DNA of 45,589 bases, from positions 1 through 45,589 of the forward strand of contig CAKUGF010000017.1 in assembly GCA_934654585.1 (NCBI GenBank), in the 5' to 3' direction. Below the pieces are notes generated by a model. The model ran no database searches. It had not been told where the DNA came from and was given only the letters and a program-made list of their open reading frames with translations. A program made the translations under genes and the position numbers. This document shows, piece by piece, positions 37,257-44,327 of this stretch; the stretch's first letter is position 1, and the number at the start of each line of letters is the position of its first letter. The DNA comes from an uncultured Collinsella sp. (GTDB lineage: Bacteria > Actinomycetota > Coriobacteriia > Coriobacteriales > Coriobacteriaceae).

Positions 37257-37283
37257 CTCATATGCGCGTGAGCGCATTGTCAA
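37257..37283 (-). promoter_or_regulatory. Candidate pstB promoter
   Basis: Perfect -35 TTGACA (37278-37283 on the minus strand), a 15-bp spacer and TATGAG (37257-37262). The spacer is short, as is common for activator-dependent promoters of the PhoB type. Confidence 0.4.
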
Positions 37284-37304
37284 GTGTTTGTAAGGACACG
37301 CTGG

Positions 37305-38543
37305 CTATGCGGCGGGCAGCTCGATGGTAAACACCGTGTGTTCGGGCGTCGATTCGCACGCAATGGTGCCGCCGTGTGCCGCAACGATTTCCCTGGCGAT
37401 GGCAAGACCGAGCCCGGCGCCACCGCGATTGGTCGCACGCGCCGCATCCAAGCGATAGAACTTCTCAAAGATAACCTTGAGCTTAGCCTCGGGGATAGGA
37501 TCTCCCTGGTTGATAAAGCGCACGCACGCGCCGCCATCGTCCATACGCCTGGCCTCGATCGTAATGATCGAGCCTTCGTAGCTGTAGGCGATGGCATTTT
37601 TCATGATGTTGTTGAACACGCGGGCCATCTTGTCGCCATCTATAAGCACCGTCAGGTCCTCGCACACATTGACCTGCGCTTCCTTATGCTGTTCATTGAG
37701 GATGGGGTAGAACTCGTCGGCCACCTGCGCCAGCAGTAATCCCAAGTCGACATAGCCGCGCGTGAGCACGATATCGTGAAAATCGAAGCGCGTAATATCG
37801 AAAAACTCCTCGACAAGGACGTCGAGCCGGTGCGCCTTGTCGAGCGCCACGCCCGTAAAGTGCGCGCGCTGCTCGAACGGCAGCTCCGGGACCTCCTGCA
37901 GCAGCGAAAGGTAGCCCACCACGCTGGCAAGCGGCGTGCGCAGGTCATGCGCCAGATAGGTGACCAAATCGTCCTTGCGATGCGACTCGTCACGCAGGGC
38001 CTGCTGAACCTTGCGCTCTCGATCGCGCACGCAGTTGAGAGCACTCTCGACCTCGAGAAAGTCGCCGTCGATGTCATCCCACGCATCGGGGTGATCGATC
38101 AGACGGTCCTGGATGCGGACGGCAAGCACGCGGTCGGCATGCTGTTCGCCCTGCTCATAGCCTTGGTAATACAGGGCTCGGCCGCAAAAGAACAGGACGC
38201 ACACGGCAAGCGCCAGCACAAAGCCGAGCATGTTGAACACAAAGCCGGCATCAAAGAGCACCGGCCCCTCGATGCCGCCGAGCGCCATGGCGCCGATCGC
38301 CAGCGTCATAACCCACGCCGCCCCGCCGATCACCACGCAGCGACGTACGATTTCAAAGCGATCGATTAGCAAAAAGCCGATGAGTAGCACCGCCAGAATA
38401 CCGACGATATTGTCGATGCCGACCAGCAACAGGCTCAGCAAAAAGAGCAGCACCGTCGCAAGCGCGCGGTTATCGACGACTGCCCGAACGTATTCAAAGA
38501 GTCGATCGGGCACCTCGAATGCCTGCCTATCGTCTTTTTCCAT
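37305..38543 (-). CDS. Sensor histidine kinase (VanS-like)
   Basis: 412 residues from the ATG at 38543 (GAGGAT upstream), 26 nt after the response-regulator stop; a longer frame would run back into that gene. Two helix pairs lie in the first 120 residues (LATVLLFLLSLLLVGIDNIV and FNMLGFVLALAVCVLFFCG among them) with very little extracellular sequence, so it likely senses something in or at the membrane. His199 sits in VTYLAHDLRTPLASVVGYL, followed by NNIMKNAIAYS and GGAGLGLAIAREIV. The plan and partner match VanS-type kinases that answer cell-envelope stress. No van resistance genes are present here, so it is not evidence of glycopeptide resistance. Confidence 0.87.
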   Translation of the reverse strand: MEKDDRQAFEVPDRLFEYVRAVVDNRALATVLLFLLSLLLVGIDNIVGILAVLLIGFLLIDRFEIVRRCVVIGGAAWVMTLAIGAMALGGIEGPVLFDAGFVFNMLGFVLALAVCVLFFCGRALYYQGYEQGEQHADRVLAVRIQDRLIDHPDAWDDIDGDFLEVESALNCVRDRERKVQQALRDESHRKDDLVTYLAHDLRTPLASVVGYLSLLQEVPELPFEQRAHFTGVALDKAHRLDVLVEEFFDITRFDFHDIVLTRGYVDLGLLLAQVADEFYPILNEQHKEAQVNVCEDLTVLIDGDKMARVFNNIMKNAIAYSYEGSIITIEARRMDDGGACVRFINQGDPIPEAKLKVIFEKFYRLDAARATNRGGAGLGLAIAREIVAAHGGTIACESTPEHTVFTIELPAA

Positions 38544-38569
38544 ATCAAGATCCTCACAAGCGAAAAGCG

Positions 38570-39265
38570 CTATTCGATGATGTAGCCGACGCCCCAGACG
38601 TTTTTGATAAAGCGCGGTTTTTGGGCGTCGTCGCCGATCTTTTCGCGCAGATGGCGAATGTGCACCATCACCGTGTTGTTGGATCCGGGCATAAAGTCCT
38701 CGTTCCACACCGCGCGGAACAAGTCCTCCACGGCCACCACGCTGCCACGATGCTCGGCAAGATACAGTAGGATGGAATACTCGATGGGCGTCAGGCGAAC
38801 CTGCTTGCCGTCTACCGTCACGGCGCGGGCGTCACGATTGATCTCGAGACCGTCGAGCTGGATGACCGGAGACTCGGCCACCTGCACACGACTGCCGTAG
38901 CTGGTATAGCGGCGAAGCTGGGCGCGGACGCGCGCGACGAGTTCCAACGGGCGGAACGGCTTGACCACGTAATCGTCCGCACCGAGCGAAAGGCCCTCGA
39001 TCTTATCCTGCTGGGCGTCGCGCGCCGTCAGCATAATTACCGGATAGGTATGGCTGGCGCGAATCGTGCGCAGTAACTCAAAGCCGTCGATATCGGGCAG
39101 CATGACATCCAGCAGTGCCAGATCAAACTCTTGCTCCAAAATCGCCTTGGCCGCATCGGCCCCGCTGTAGGCGATCTGGACGTCAAAGCCCTCTTTTGTA
39201 AGGTAGATGCCAACCAGGTCGGCAATGGCCTTCTCGTCGTCGACCACCAAAATGCGCTCGTTCAT
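38570..39265 (-). CDS. OmpR-family response regulator (VanR-like)
   Basis: 231 residues. Receiver with VVDDEKAIADLVGIYL, Asp53 in LALLDVMLPDIDGF and YVVKPFRPLELVARVRAQLR; winged helix with LTPIEYSILLYLAEHRG and SNNTVMVHIRHLREKIGD, ending in NVWGVGYIIE. The HTYPVIMLTARD and KPFRPLEL blocks are close to VanR. It is the first gene of the two-gene unit with the VanS-like kinase. Two TTAAGC direct repeats 11 bp apart lie about 70 bp upstream, the expected format for binding by this family, so autoregulation is likely. Confidence 0.9.
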   Translation of the reverse strand: MNERILVVDDEKAIADLVGIYLTKEGFDVQIAYSGADAAKAILEQEFDLALLDVMLPDIDGFELLRTIRASHTYPVIMLTARDAQQDKIEGLSLGADDYVVKPFRPLELVARVRAQLRRYTSYGSRVQVAESPVIQLDGLEINRDARAVTVDGKQVRLTPIEYSILLYLAEHRGSVVAVEDLFRAVWNEDFMPGSNNTVMVHIRHLREKIGDDAQKPRFIKNVWGVGYIIE

Positions 39266-39330
39266 GCGTGCTCCTCTCGCGCTCCATTATGCCCGAGGGG
39301 ACGCTTATCACACACAACAAGCGCGGGCGA

Positions 39331-39347
39331 TTAAGCCGACCTTAAGC
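39331..39347. promoter_or_regulatory. Direct repeats upstream of the VanR-like gene
   Basis: TTAAGC at 39331-39336 and again at 39342-39347, in direct orientation 11 bp apart, matching the one-turn spacing of OmpR-family tandem sites. On the minus strand they precede a candidate -10 CATAAT. Confidence 0.5.
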
Positions 39348-39432
39348 ACCCAAGCGGCCGTTCGAGCACGAATGCGAGCCATGCGCGCGGCAAAACTCAA
39401 CCTGAGTGAATGCATCAAGTTGATTTTGATAT

Positions 39433-39702
39433 TTAATTACCACTTTTCTTTTCGAATCCCTTGAGACCCGCTATATCCATCTCTGATTGCAGGCGCTCAG
39501 ACAAGGCTAGAGCGGAGATACCCAATGCACGCGCATAATCAAATTGTTCGTAAAGCTTAAGAGACCGCTCTCCTGTTTCAACCTTCGACACAAACGATTG
39601 CGGCACGCCAAGGGCGCGCGCAATATCGACCTGGGTCAAACCAGATTCTTTTCTCATGCGAGCGAGGCAACGACCGCACACCTTGTTAGCGTCAACGTTC
39701 AT
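39433..39702 (-). CDS. XRE-family helix-turn-helix regulator
   Basis: 89 residues from the ATG at 39702; a TTG at 39738 would add 12. The helix-turn-helix is clear: RMRKESGLTQVDIARALGVP then QSFVSKVETGERSLKLYE. A CGRC pair near the N-terminus could bind metal. It is divergent from the three-gene membrane cassette starting at 39804, and GGATA repeats (at about 39728 and 39743) in the 65-nt shared upstream region might be its operator, so it may control that cassette. Base composition is lower in GC than the genes to the left, as expected of acquired DNA. Confidence 0.8.
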   Translation of the reverse strand: MNVDANKVCGRCLARMRKESGLTQVDIARALGVPQSFVSKVETGERSLKLYEQFDYARALGISALALSERLQSEMDIAGLKGFEKKSGN

Positions 39703-39803
39703 GCCGTCAAAGCTATATCCCGTATCTGGATATCCCAAATTAGGATACTCTTAGTTTATTAAACGGGGTTCTTACCCATTTAGCTCCTACCGATTGGAAT
39801 GCG

Positions 39804-40253
39804 ATGGAAATACTCGACCAAATAAAATCCCTCAAAGAGCTGCAGGAAATGGGGGCAATTAGCCAAGAAGAGTTCGATGAACAAAAGCGTCGAATTCTCG
39901 ACCATCACTTTGATGGAAGTAGATTAGAGACATCCAACACCTGTGGTGGGCAGGAGCCCTTTTGTTCCAACGCCGCAAACAACAATTCCCCTGCAGATTC
40001 AACGTCTCAAAAAAGCAAGGTAGTCGCCGGATTGCTTGCGATATGCCTTGGTGCCCTTGGCATCCATAAGTTCTATCTCGGCTATAAAAACGAAGGCATA
40101 GCAATGCTGCTAGGGACGCTGCTCGGATCGCTTTTAATTATCGGGCCTTTGGTCATGAACCTGATTTCCTTCATCGAAGGAATCATCTACCTCACAAAAA
40201 CTGATAGCGACTTTGAAGCCCAGTATGTCCTCGGCCATAAGGGATGGTTTTAA
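39804..40253 (+). CDS. SHOCT plus TM2 domain membrane protein
   Basis: 149 residues. Residues 1-32 form a SHOCT module (IKSLKELQEMGAISQEEFDE then QKRRIL). After a polar linker with several Ser/Asn and two Cys comes a TM2 domain (about 70-140) with two membrane helices, the first LLAICLGALGIHKFYLGYKN carrying the typical G-x-H-x-F-Y-L-G hairpin. TM2 proteins are small membrane proteins of unsettled role; SHOCT is a short oligomerisation-type module. Codon use is AT-richer than the chromosome to the left. The ribosome site (GGAA) is weak. The next gene starts 2 nt after the stop. Confidence 0.82.
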   Translation: MEILDQIKSLKELQEMGAISQEEFDEQKRRILDHHFDGSRLETSNTCGGQEPFCSNAANNNSPADSTSQKSKVVAGLLAICLGALGIHKFYLGYKNEGIAMLLGTLLGSLLIIGPLVMNLISFIEGIIYLTKTDSDFEAQYVLGHKGWF

Positions 40254-40255
40254 TT

Positions 40256-41107
40256 ATGTTCATCAAGGCAAAATACCTACTTAAGAATAATAAGTTCGCA
40301 TTAGTAGCAGCAATCGCAACCGTCTGTTATCTATTCTTCTCCTTCTATTACATTTTCCTTTTTAGTGATGGATCATTTGAAAATGGGTTCATTGGCGCCA
40401 TCGATTTAAGTAGCCTCTTCTCCGGCATGAGTGACATCGAACATCTTTATGAAGTTGCGCTCTTGCCAATAGCGGCCCTATTGGTTTTCGTCAAAATTGC
40501 TTGGCGCCTTGCCATGACGGCACTACCCATCTTTCTCATCGGGGTTTACCTATTCACTAGGCATATGGGAAAGCAATCTGTTCTATACGCAGCTCTTGTC
40601 TCCATAGCGCTATCAGACATCATTATCTTGTTGCAATCCTCCCCGTTTTATCTCCTGCCACTTGATCTTCTCACCATTGCCGTATATCTAATCGGCGTGA
40701 AATTCATCGACAAAACCGAGCTAACCCCGGCTTTCTGTTTTAGCGCACTCGTTCTCATCGCAGGATTCTGCTGGGGACTCAAGCTGGCCCCTTTTGTCCG
40801 AGGAAATGCTGATCCAACATACAACGTAAGCGCGCTGCTTCAATATGTTTCCCTTTGGACATTGTTCTCTATGGCCCTCTTTATACAGAAGCCCATTGAT
40901 TCCAAATGCGTCGAAAGCGAAACTGAGCAGTCAAACAGTATCGTTGAAGGCACTTCGCTGGTTTCAGATCATCCACGCAACAGCGCTACGCAAGTCCCCG
41001 TTGAGCAAACAATTGCCATGCTAAAAGAGCTCAAAACGCTTCTCGACGCAGGGGCCATAACACCCGAAGAGTACGAAAACTATAAGCAACGCATTCTAAA
41101 TCAATAG
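40256..41107 (+). CDS. Polytopic membrane protein with C-terminal SHOCT module
   Basis: 283 residues from the ATG at 40256, 2 nt after the TM2 gene; an ATG at 40244 overlapping that gene is the alternative. About six to seven membrane helices (for example FALVAAIATVCYLFFSFYYI and LPIAALLVFVKIAW) fill residues 10-215. A Ser/Thr-rich linker leads to a C-terminal SHOCT module (IAMLKELKTLLDAGAITPEE then YENYKQRIL), mirroring the N-terminal SHOCT of the preceding protein. I do not recognise the membrane domain. The shared module suggests that the two proteins associate. Confidence 0.72.
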   Translation: MFIKAKYLLKNNKFALVAAIATVCYLFFSFYYIFLFSDGSFENGFIGAIDLSSLFSGMSDIEHLYEVALLPIAALLVFVKIAWRLAMTALPIFLIGVYLFTRHMGKQSVLYAALVSIALSDIIILLQSSPFYLLPLDLLTIAVYLIGVKFIDKTELTPAFCFSALVLIAGFCWGLKLAPFVRGNADPTYNVSALLQYVSLWTLFSMALFIQKPIDSKCVESETEQSNSIVEGTSLVSDHPRNSATQVPVEQTIAMLKELKTLLDAGAITPEEYENYKQRILNQ

Positions 41108-41159
41108 CAGTATTCACAAGAAAGCCCGCTATAGGACCGATTTGTTAGGAGCAGTCCCG

Positions 41160-41696
41160 ATGCTCGATAAGTTTAAAAAGATGGATCTTCCGAAACAAGC
41201 CGCATGCACGATGGTGTCCGCTACTCTCTGTGCATGCTTGATCGGTTATCTAGGCTCCGTTGGCTCAACTATTGCGCCGTATGGCGCTGGCGCAAATCCC
41301 GTTGTTCCAGAAATATCGTCAGTAATACTAAACGCAAACACCTTTTCGGATAATGGCTATGACTACGACGACTACGATAGCGATTACGATTGCTATGAAA
41401 TCAGCGACGAATATGGCGACAATGTTGCATCCCTGTACTACAACGATGACGGCTGCGATATCAAGCTCTACGTAGATGCAGACGAAGACAATTGCGACGA
41501 GACTCTCGAAGAACTCTCCAGTGCAATCATCCTCGCCTGCGACCCCACGGTCGGAACCTATGCTGCGGCAAGAGAATTATTTAGAGATTCGCTGTTCTCT
41601 AGCTGCGACCACAATGGAGTCACCTATAGAGCGGACGACGACAGCAGCATTAACTACATTTTCGAGCTTAAGCTTGAAAATGGCTCAGAGGATTAG
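41160..41696 (+). CDS. Acidic single-pass membrane or secreted protein, unknown
   Basis: 178 residues from the ATG at 41160 behind TTAGGAG; an in-frame TTG at 41142 is less likely. A basic start (KFKKMDLPKQ) and a hydrophobic segment (ACTMVSATLCACLIGYLGSV) form a membrane anchor or signal. The rest is strongly acidic, with a tyrosine/aspartate tract (YDYDDYDSDYDCYEISDEYG) and several cysteines that could form disulphides outside the cell. I recognise no family. It is the third gene of the SHOCT/TM2 cassette, 52 nt after the second, and may be its extracellular partner. Confidence 0.65.
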   Translation: MLDKFKKMDLPKQAACTMVSATLCACLIGYLGSVGSTIAPYGAGANPVVPEISSVILNANTFSDNGYDYDDYDSDYDCYEISDEYGDNVASLYYNDDGCDIKLYVDADEDNCDETLEELSSAIILACDPTVGTYAAARELFRDSLFSSCDHNGVTYRADDDSSINYIFELKLENGSED

Positions 41697-41751
41697 TTTC
41701 ATAGCATCTGACGCGCAAACCACGCCACAGATACCACCATTTCGTAAAGGA

Positions 41752-41781
41752 TTCACGGCCCGCTGTTTCGCAGGATATACT
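41752..41781 (+). promoter_or_regulatory. Probable promoter of the carboxypeptidase gene
   Basis: TTCACG (41752-41757), an 18-bp spacer and TATACT (41776-41781), giving a leader of about 30 nt before the GTG start at 41819. Confidence 0.5.
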
Positions 41782-41818
41782 TGAACAACTATGCATCCAT
41801 CGTCGAAAGCGAATAGCT

Positions 41819-43162
41819 GTGTCTTCATATCCCTTTCGTAGTACTGTCCGCCCTCATGCGCTTGCCGCCGCATTCGCCTGCGCTATCGCCCTTGTCGCCG
41901 GCTTGCCCACAGTCGCCGGCGCCCAAGTGCTCACGACCGACGACGTCTGCGGCAAGACCGCCGATACACGCGGCATTACAGCCGAGAATCTCCCCGATAT
42001 CGAGGCCACCAATGCTGCCGTCATGGGCAAAGACGGCACCGTCTACTACGCCCGCAGTGCCGATGCGCAAGTCAAAATCGCCTCGATCACCAAGGTTATG
42101 ACCGCGATCCTGGCGATGGAGAATTGCAAGATGGACGAGAAGATCACGGTGAGCAACGCTGCCGCCACCGTAGGCAACTCGACTGCCGGCTTGCTCGAAG
42201 GCGACGAGCTCACGGTGGAGCAGGCCCTGCGCGGCCTGATGATCCCCTCGGGCAACGACGCCGCCATCGCGCTTGCCGAATACGTGGGCAAAAAGATCGA
42301 CCCCAAGACCAAAGACGCCGAGGCCACCTTTGTGAAGGCCATGAATGAGCGCGCAAAAAAGCTCGGCTGCACCGGCACGGTTTTTGAGAATCCGCACGGC
42401 CTGGATTTTGACGAGTGGGCCGGCGATATGCACTCGACCGCACATGACGTGGCGCTCATGATGCAGGAGGCGATGAAAAACGACACGTTCCGCGAGGTCG
42501 TGGCAAGCGAGGATTCCTGGATCGAAGTTACGGGTGCCGACGGCTCCGACCATTCGCATTCCATGGATACGCACAACGTTTTGCTCGGCCAGGACGGCAA
42601 CATTGGCGGCAAAACCGGCACTACCGACGACGCGGGCTATTGCTTTACGAGCGCCTACAATCGCGACGGCGACGAGGTCTACACCGTGGTTTTGAACTCA
42701 ACCACCACCGACCAGCGCTTTGCCGATACGGCAACCCTTGCCAACTGGTACTACGGCCACAAGGTTACGGTCGCGATCGCCAATACGCAGGAGAAGACCG
42801 CCAACGGCAATCCCCTCATGGCGCGTATTGGCCAGACCGACTGGACCGATAAGACGATTGATGCCACGCTCGCCGACCCCGCGGCTCAGACGACCGTGTT
42901 CTCGCTTGCTGGCGAGGTGACCGAGAAGGTAACGTATGACGATCTTTCGGGCACGGTACATGTGGGCGACAAGGTAGGCAGCGTGACGCTCAAGCAGGAC
43001 GGCACCAAGATTGCCGTCGTAGATCTGGTTGCCGACGAGGAAGGCTCGGGGCCAAACCCCATCGAATGGCTACTCGTGAAGCTTGACCGCCTGAGTCGCC
43101 GCATCGACAATCGCCCGCTCACGGCCGAAAGCGAGACCGTGGCCAAGGCGCCCGAGGTATAA
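41819..43162 (+). CDS. dacA: D-alanyl-D-alanine carboxypeptidase (S11, PBP5/6-type)
   Basis: 447 residues from GTG at 41819; a stop codon two codons upstream rules out a longer start. The signal peptide is ALAAAFACAIALVAGLPTVA with likely cleavage after AGA-Q. The penicillin-binding triad is complete: Ser89-I-T-Lys92, Ser144-G-Asn146 and Lys265-T-G. A C-terminal all-beta domain follows (about 330-405) and the amphipathic end (EWLLVKLDRLSRRID) likely lies on the membrane. It trims the terminal D-alanine of peptidoglycan stem peptides outside the cell. It has its own promoter and terminator and marks the left border of the integration site. The symbol is by family. Confidence 0.9.
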   Translation: MSSYPFRSTVRPHALAAAFACAIALVAGLPTVAGAQVLTTDDVCGKTADTRGITAENLPDIEATNAAVMGKDGTVYYARSADAQVKIASITKVMTAILAMENCKMDEKITVSNAAATVGNSTAGLLEGDELTVEQALRGLMIPSGNDAAIALAEYVGKKIDPKTKDAEATFVKAMNERAKKLGCTGTVFENPHGLDFDEWAGDMHSTAHDVALMMQEAMKNDTFREVVASEDSWIEVTGADGSDHSHSMDTHNVLLGQDGNIGGKTGTTDDAGYCFTSAYNRDGDEVYTVVLNSTTTDQRFADTATLANWYYGHKVTVAIANTQEKTANGNPLMARIGQTDWTDKTIDATLADPAAQTTVFSLAGEVTEKVTYDDLSGTVHVGDKVGSVTLKQDGTKIAVVDLVADEEGSGPNPIEWLLVKLDRLSRRIDNRPLTAESETVAKAPEV

Positions 43163-43193
43163 GGCCGGGATAACATTACATTCGAACCAATAT

Positions 43194-43221
43194 GAGGCGT
43201 CCAATGGGACGCCTCTTTTTT
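43194..43221 (+). terminator. Intrinsic terminator of the carboxypeptidase gene
   Basis: Perfect 9-bp stem GAGGCGTCC / GGACGCCTC with loop AATG, followed by TTTTTT (43216-43221). Confidence 0.92.
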
Positions 43222-43319
43222 GAGGGTTCGAATCCCCCCCCCAGCCCCCATTCTTCGCACTAAAGAAGGGCCCCAAACGGGACCCTTCTTTCAATTCATA
43301 CTGGCGGAGAGCTGGGGAT
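43222..43319. repeat. tRNA-derived repeat unit 1
   Basis: Contains a T-arm-like GGGTTCGAATCCC (43224-43236), a terminator-like hairpin (AAGGG-CCC-AAAC-GGG-CCCTT, 43266-43287, then TTT) and TGGCGGAGAGCTGGGGA (about 43302-43318), the reverse complement of a tRNA-Ser-type 3' end with CCA. No tRNA body is present. The same order recurs 190 bp further on. Confidence 0.65.
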
Positions 43320-43409
43320 GTCCGGGCATGCTTCGCATGCCCTCCGGCTTCAAAGCCTGGCGGCTTTTCGCCCACGGGCTACAAACGCTTTCGCGTTTGC
43401 TTAACGCCC

Positions 43410-43520
43410 GTGCCCTCTCGGGTTCGAATCCCCAGCCTCCTTTCTCCATAGCAAAAAGGGCCCCAAGTGGGACCCTTCTTTCAATTCAAACTGGCGGAGA
43501 GCTGGGGATTCGAACCCCAG
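43410..43520. repeat. tRNA-derived repeat unit 2, probable attachment-site scar
   Basis: GGGTTCGAATCCC (43420-43432), the same terminator-like hairpin (43456-43477) and, on the minus strand at about 43491-43520, a complete tRNA T-arm and acceptor end (GGGGTTCGAATCCCC then AGCTCTCCGCCA). The upstream half of that tRNA is missing, as expected of a duplicated att site left by an integrating element. Between the units (43320-43409) lie three short hairpins, including GGGCATGC/GCATGCCC and CACGGGC/GCCCGTG with CAAACGC/GCGTTTG nested inside. Confidence 0.6.
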
Positions 43521-43592
43521 CATGACAAGCCGTCTACCTGCGGTTACGTCTAAAACGATTGCCATCGATTGCCAAACACGGCCGATTGCGTG

Positions 43593-44042
43593 CTATGCGA
43601 CGGTCGCCTTGGGCCTCCCTGCGCCGGGGTTGGATGCCAGCCTTTTCTCGATGGACTTCACGGAGACGTACGTCCTGCGGCCCCTGCGGAACCCGTCCAG
43701 GATGCCCGAGTCGAGCATGTGCGTCACGCGCCCGGCGCTCACCCCGAGCATGCGGGACGCCTTGGCGGCCGAGACCGTTTCGCCGTCCACGATGTAGCTC
43801 TCCTCCGCCTCGAAGAACACCATGAGGGTCTGGCCGCCCGCGTCGCGCACGGTCGGTGCGGGAACCTCGTCGCCGTGCTTCAGGAGCGACGCGACATAGG
43901 TCCGCGCCGCGTCAGCCGCCATGAGCGCGGCCTCCTCGTAGGTGTCCCCGTAGGTGAAGCACCCGGGCAGGTCCGGGACCTCGACGCTGTACCCGCCATC
44001 TTCCTCGGGCGTCAGCAGCACCTGGTAGATGTACTTTCCCAT
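43593..44042 (-). CDS. hicB: HicB-family antitoxin with helix-turn-helix C-terminus
   Basis: 149 residues from the ATG at 44042. The N-terminal partial RNase H fold is typical HicB: YIYQVLLTPEEDGGYSVEVP, then DLPGCFTYGDTYEEAALMAA. The C-terminal part (AAKASRMLGVSAGRVTHML and DGFRRGRRTYVSVKSIEKRL) resembles an excisionase/MerR-type helix-turn-helix and would bind the operator. It neutralises the HicA ribonuclease and represses the operon. It lies 29 nt after hicA. The GC-rich codons match the integrase rather than the low-GC cassette to the left. Confidence 0.88.
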   Translation of the reverse strand: MGKYIYQVLLTPEEDGGYSVEVPDLPGCFTYGDTYEEAALMAADAARTYVASLLKHGDEVPAPTVRDAGGQTLMVFFEAEESYIVDGETVSAAKASRMLGVSAGRVTHMLDSGILDGFRRGRRTYVSVKSIEKRLASNPGAGRPKATVA

Positions 44043-44071
44043 ATCTGTTCGATGCCCCTTTCGGGGCGGGC

Positions 44072-44260
44072 CTACTTCCAGCCCGCGCCCTTGGCTATGT
44101 TCCTGTACGTCCCGATGGGTATCTCGCGCTTTGCAGTGGGTACCGTCACCATCTTGCCGTCTTTCCTGGCGACCACGTGGCTCCCCTTTCCGCTCTCGAG
44201 CTCCCATCCCTCCTTTTTCAGGCGCTTGAGCACGTGCCTGACTTCCTGTTCCGTGGGCAT
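44072..44260 (-). CDS. hicA: HicA-family mRNA interferase toxin
   Basis: 62 residues, the usual HicA size. The dsRBD-like fold carries the catalytic histidine in KGSHVVARKDGKMVTVP and the conserved end IPIGTYRNIAKGAG. It cleaves mRNA when not bound by HicB. The ATG follows GGGAGG. Gene order hicA-hicB with the promoter in front of hicA is the common layout. Such modules stabilise mobile elements, which fits the neighbouring integrase and tRNA scar. Confidence 0.9.
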   Translation of the reverse strand: MPTEQEVRHVLKRLKKEGWELESGKGSHVVARKDGKMVTVPTAKREIPIGTYRNIAKGAGWK

Positions 44261-44281
44261 CGTTCCTCCCTTCGCCTATAA

Positions 44282-44327
44282 ATTATAAACACTTGCCAAT
44301 AAAATGCAACATAATTATAAAGACTTG
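44282..44327 (-). promoter_or_regulatory. hicAB promoter and direct-repeat operator
   Basis: On the minus strand, -35 TTGCAT (44304-44309), a 16-bp spacer and a perfect -10 TATAAT (44282-44287). Two direct repeats, ATTATAAACACTTG (44282-44295) and ATTATAAAGACTTG (44314-44327), are 32 bp apart (three turns). One covers the -10 box and the other the end of the integrase gene, a likely HicB binding pair. Confidence 0.65.

Noticed and set aside
37305..39265. Vancomycin resistance locus
   Set aside because: Only a VanR/S-like regulator pair is present; no vanH, D-Ala-D-Lac ligase or vanX genes are nearby.
43308..43440. Possible selenocysteine tRNA (loop TTCAAA with UCA, long variable-like arm, T-arm GGGTTCGAATCCC)
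   Set aside because: The loop is closed by only three good pairs, the D-arm position holds a plain 8-bp hairpin without D-loop bases, the acceptor arms do not match without a bulge, and the length (about 133 nt) exceeds known tRNA-Sec. Better seen as tRNA-derived repeat sequence.
43070..43525. Small open frames encoding peptides such as MRVRIPPPAP and GGDSNPQ
   Set aside because: These are translations of tRNA T-arm and acceptor sequence, a well-known annotation artefact.
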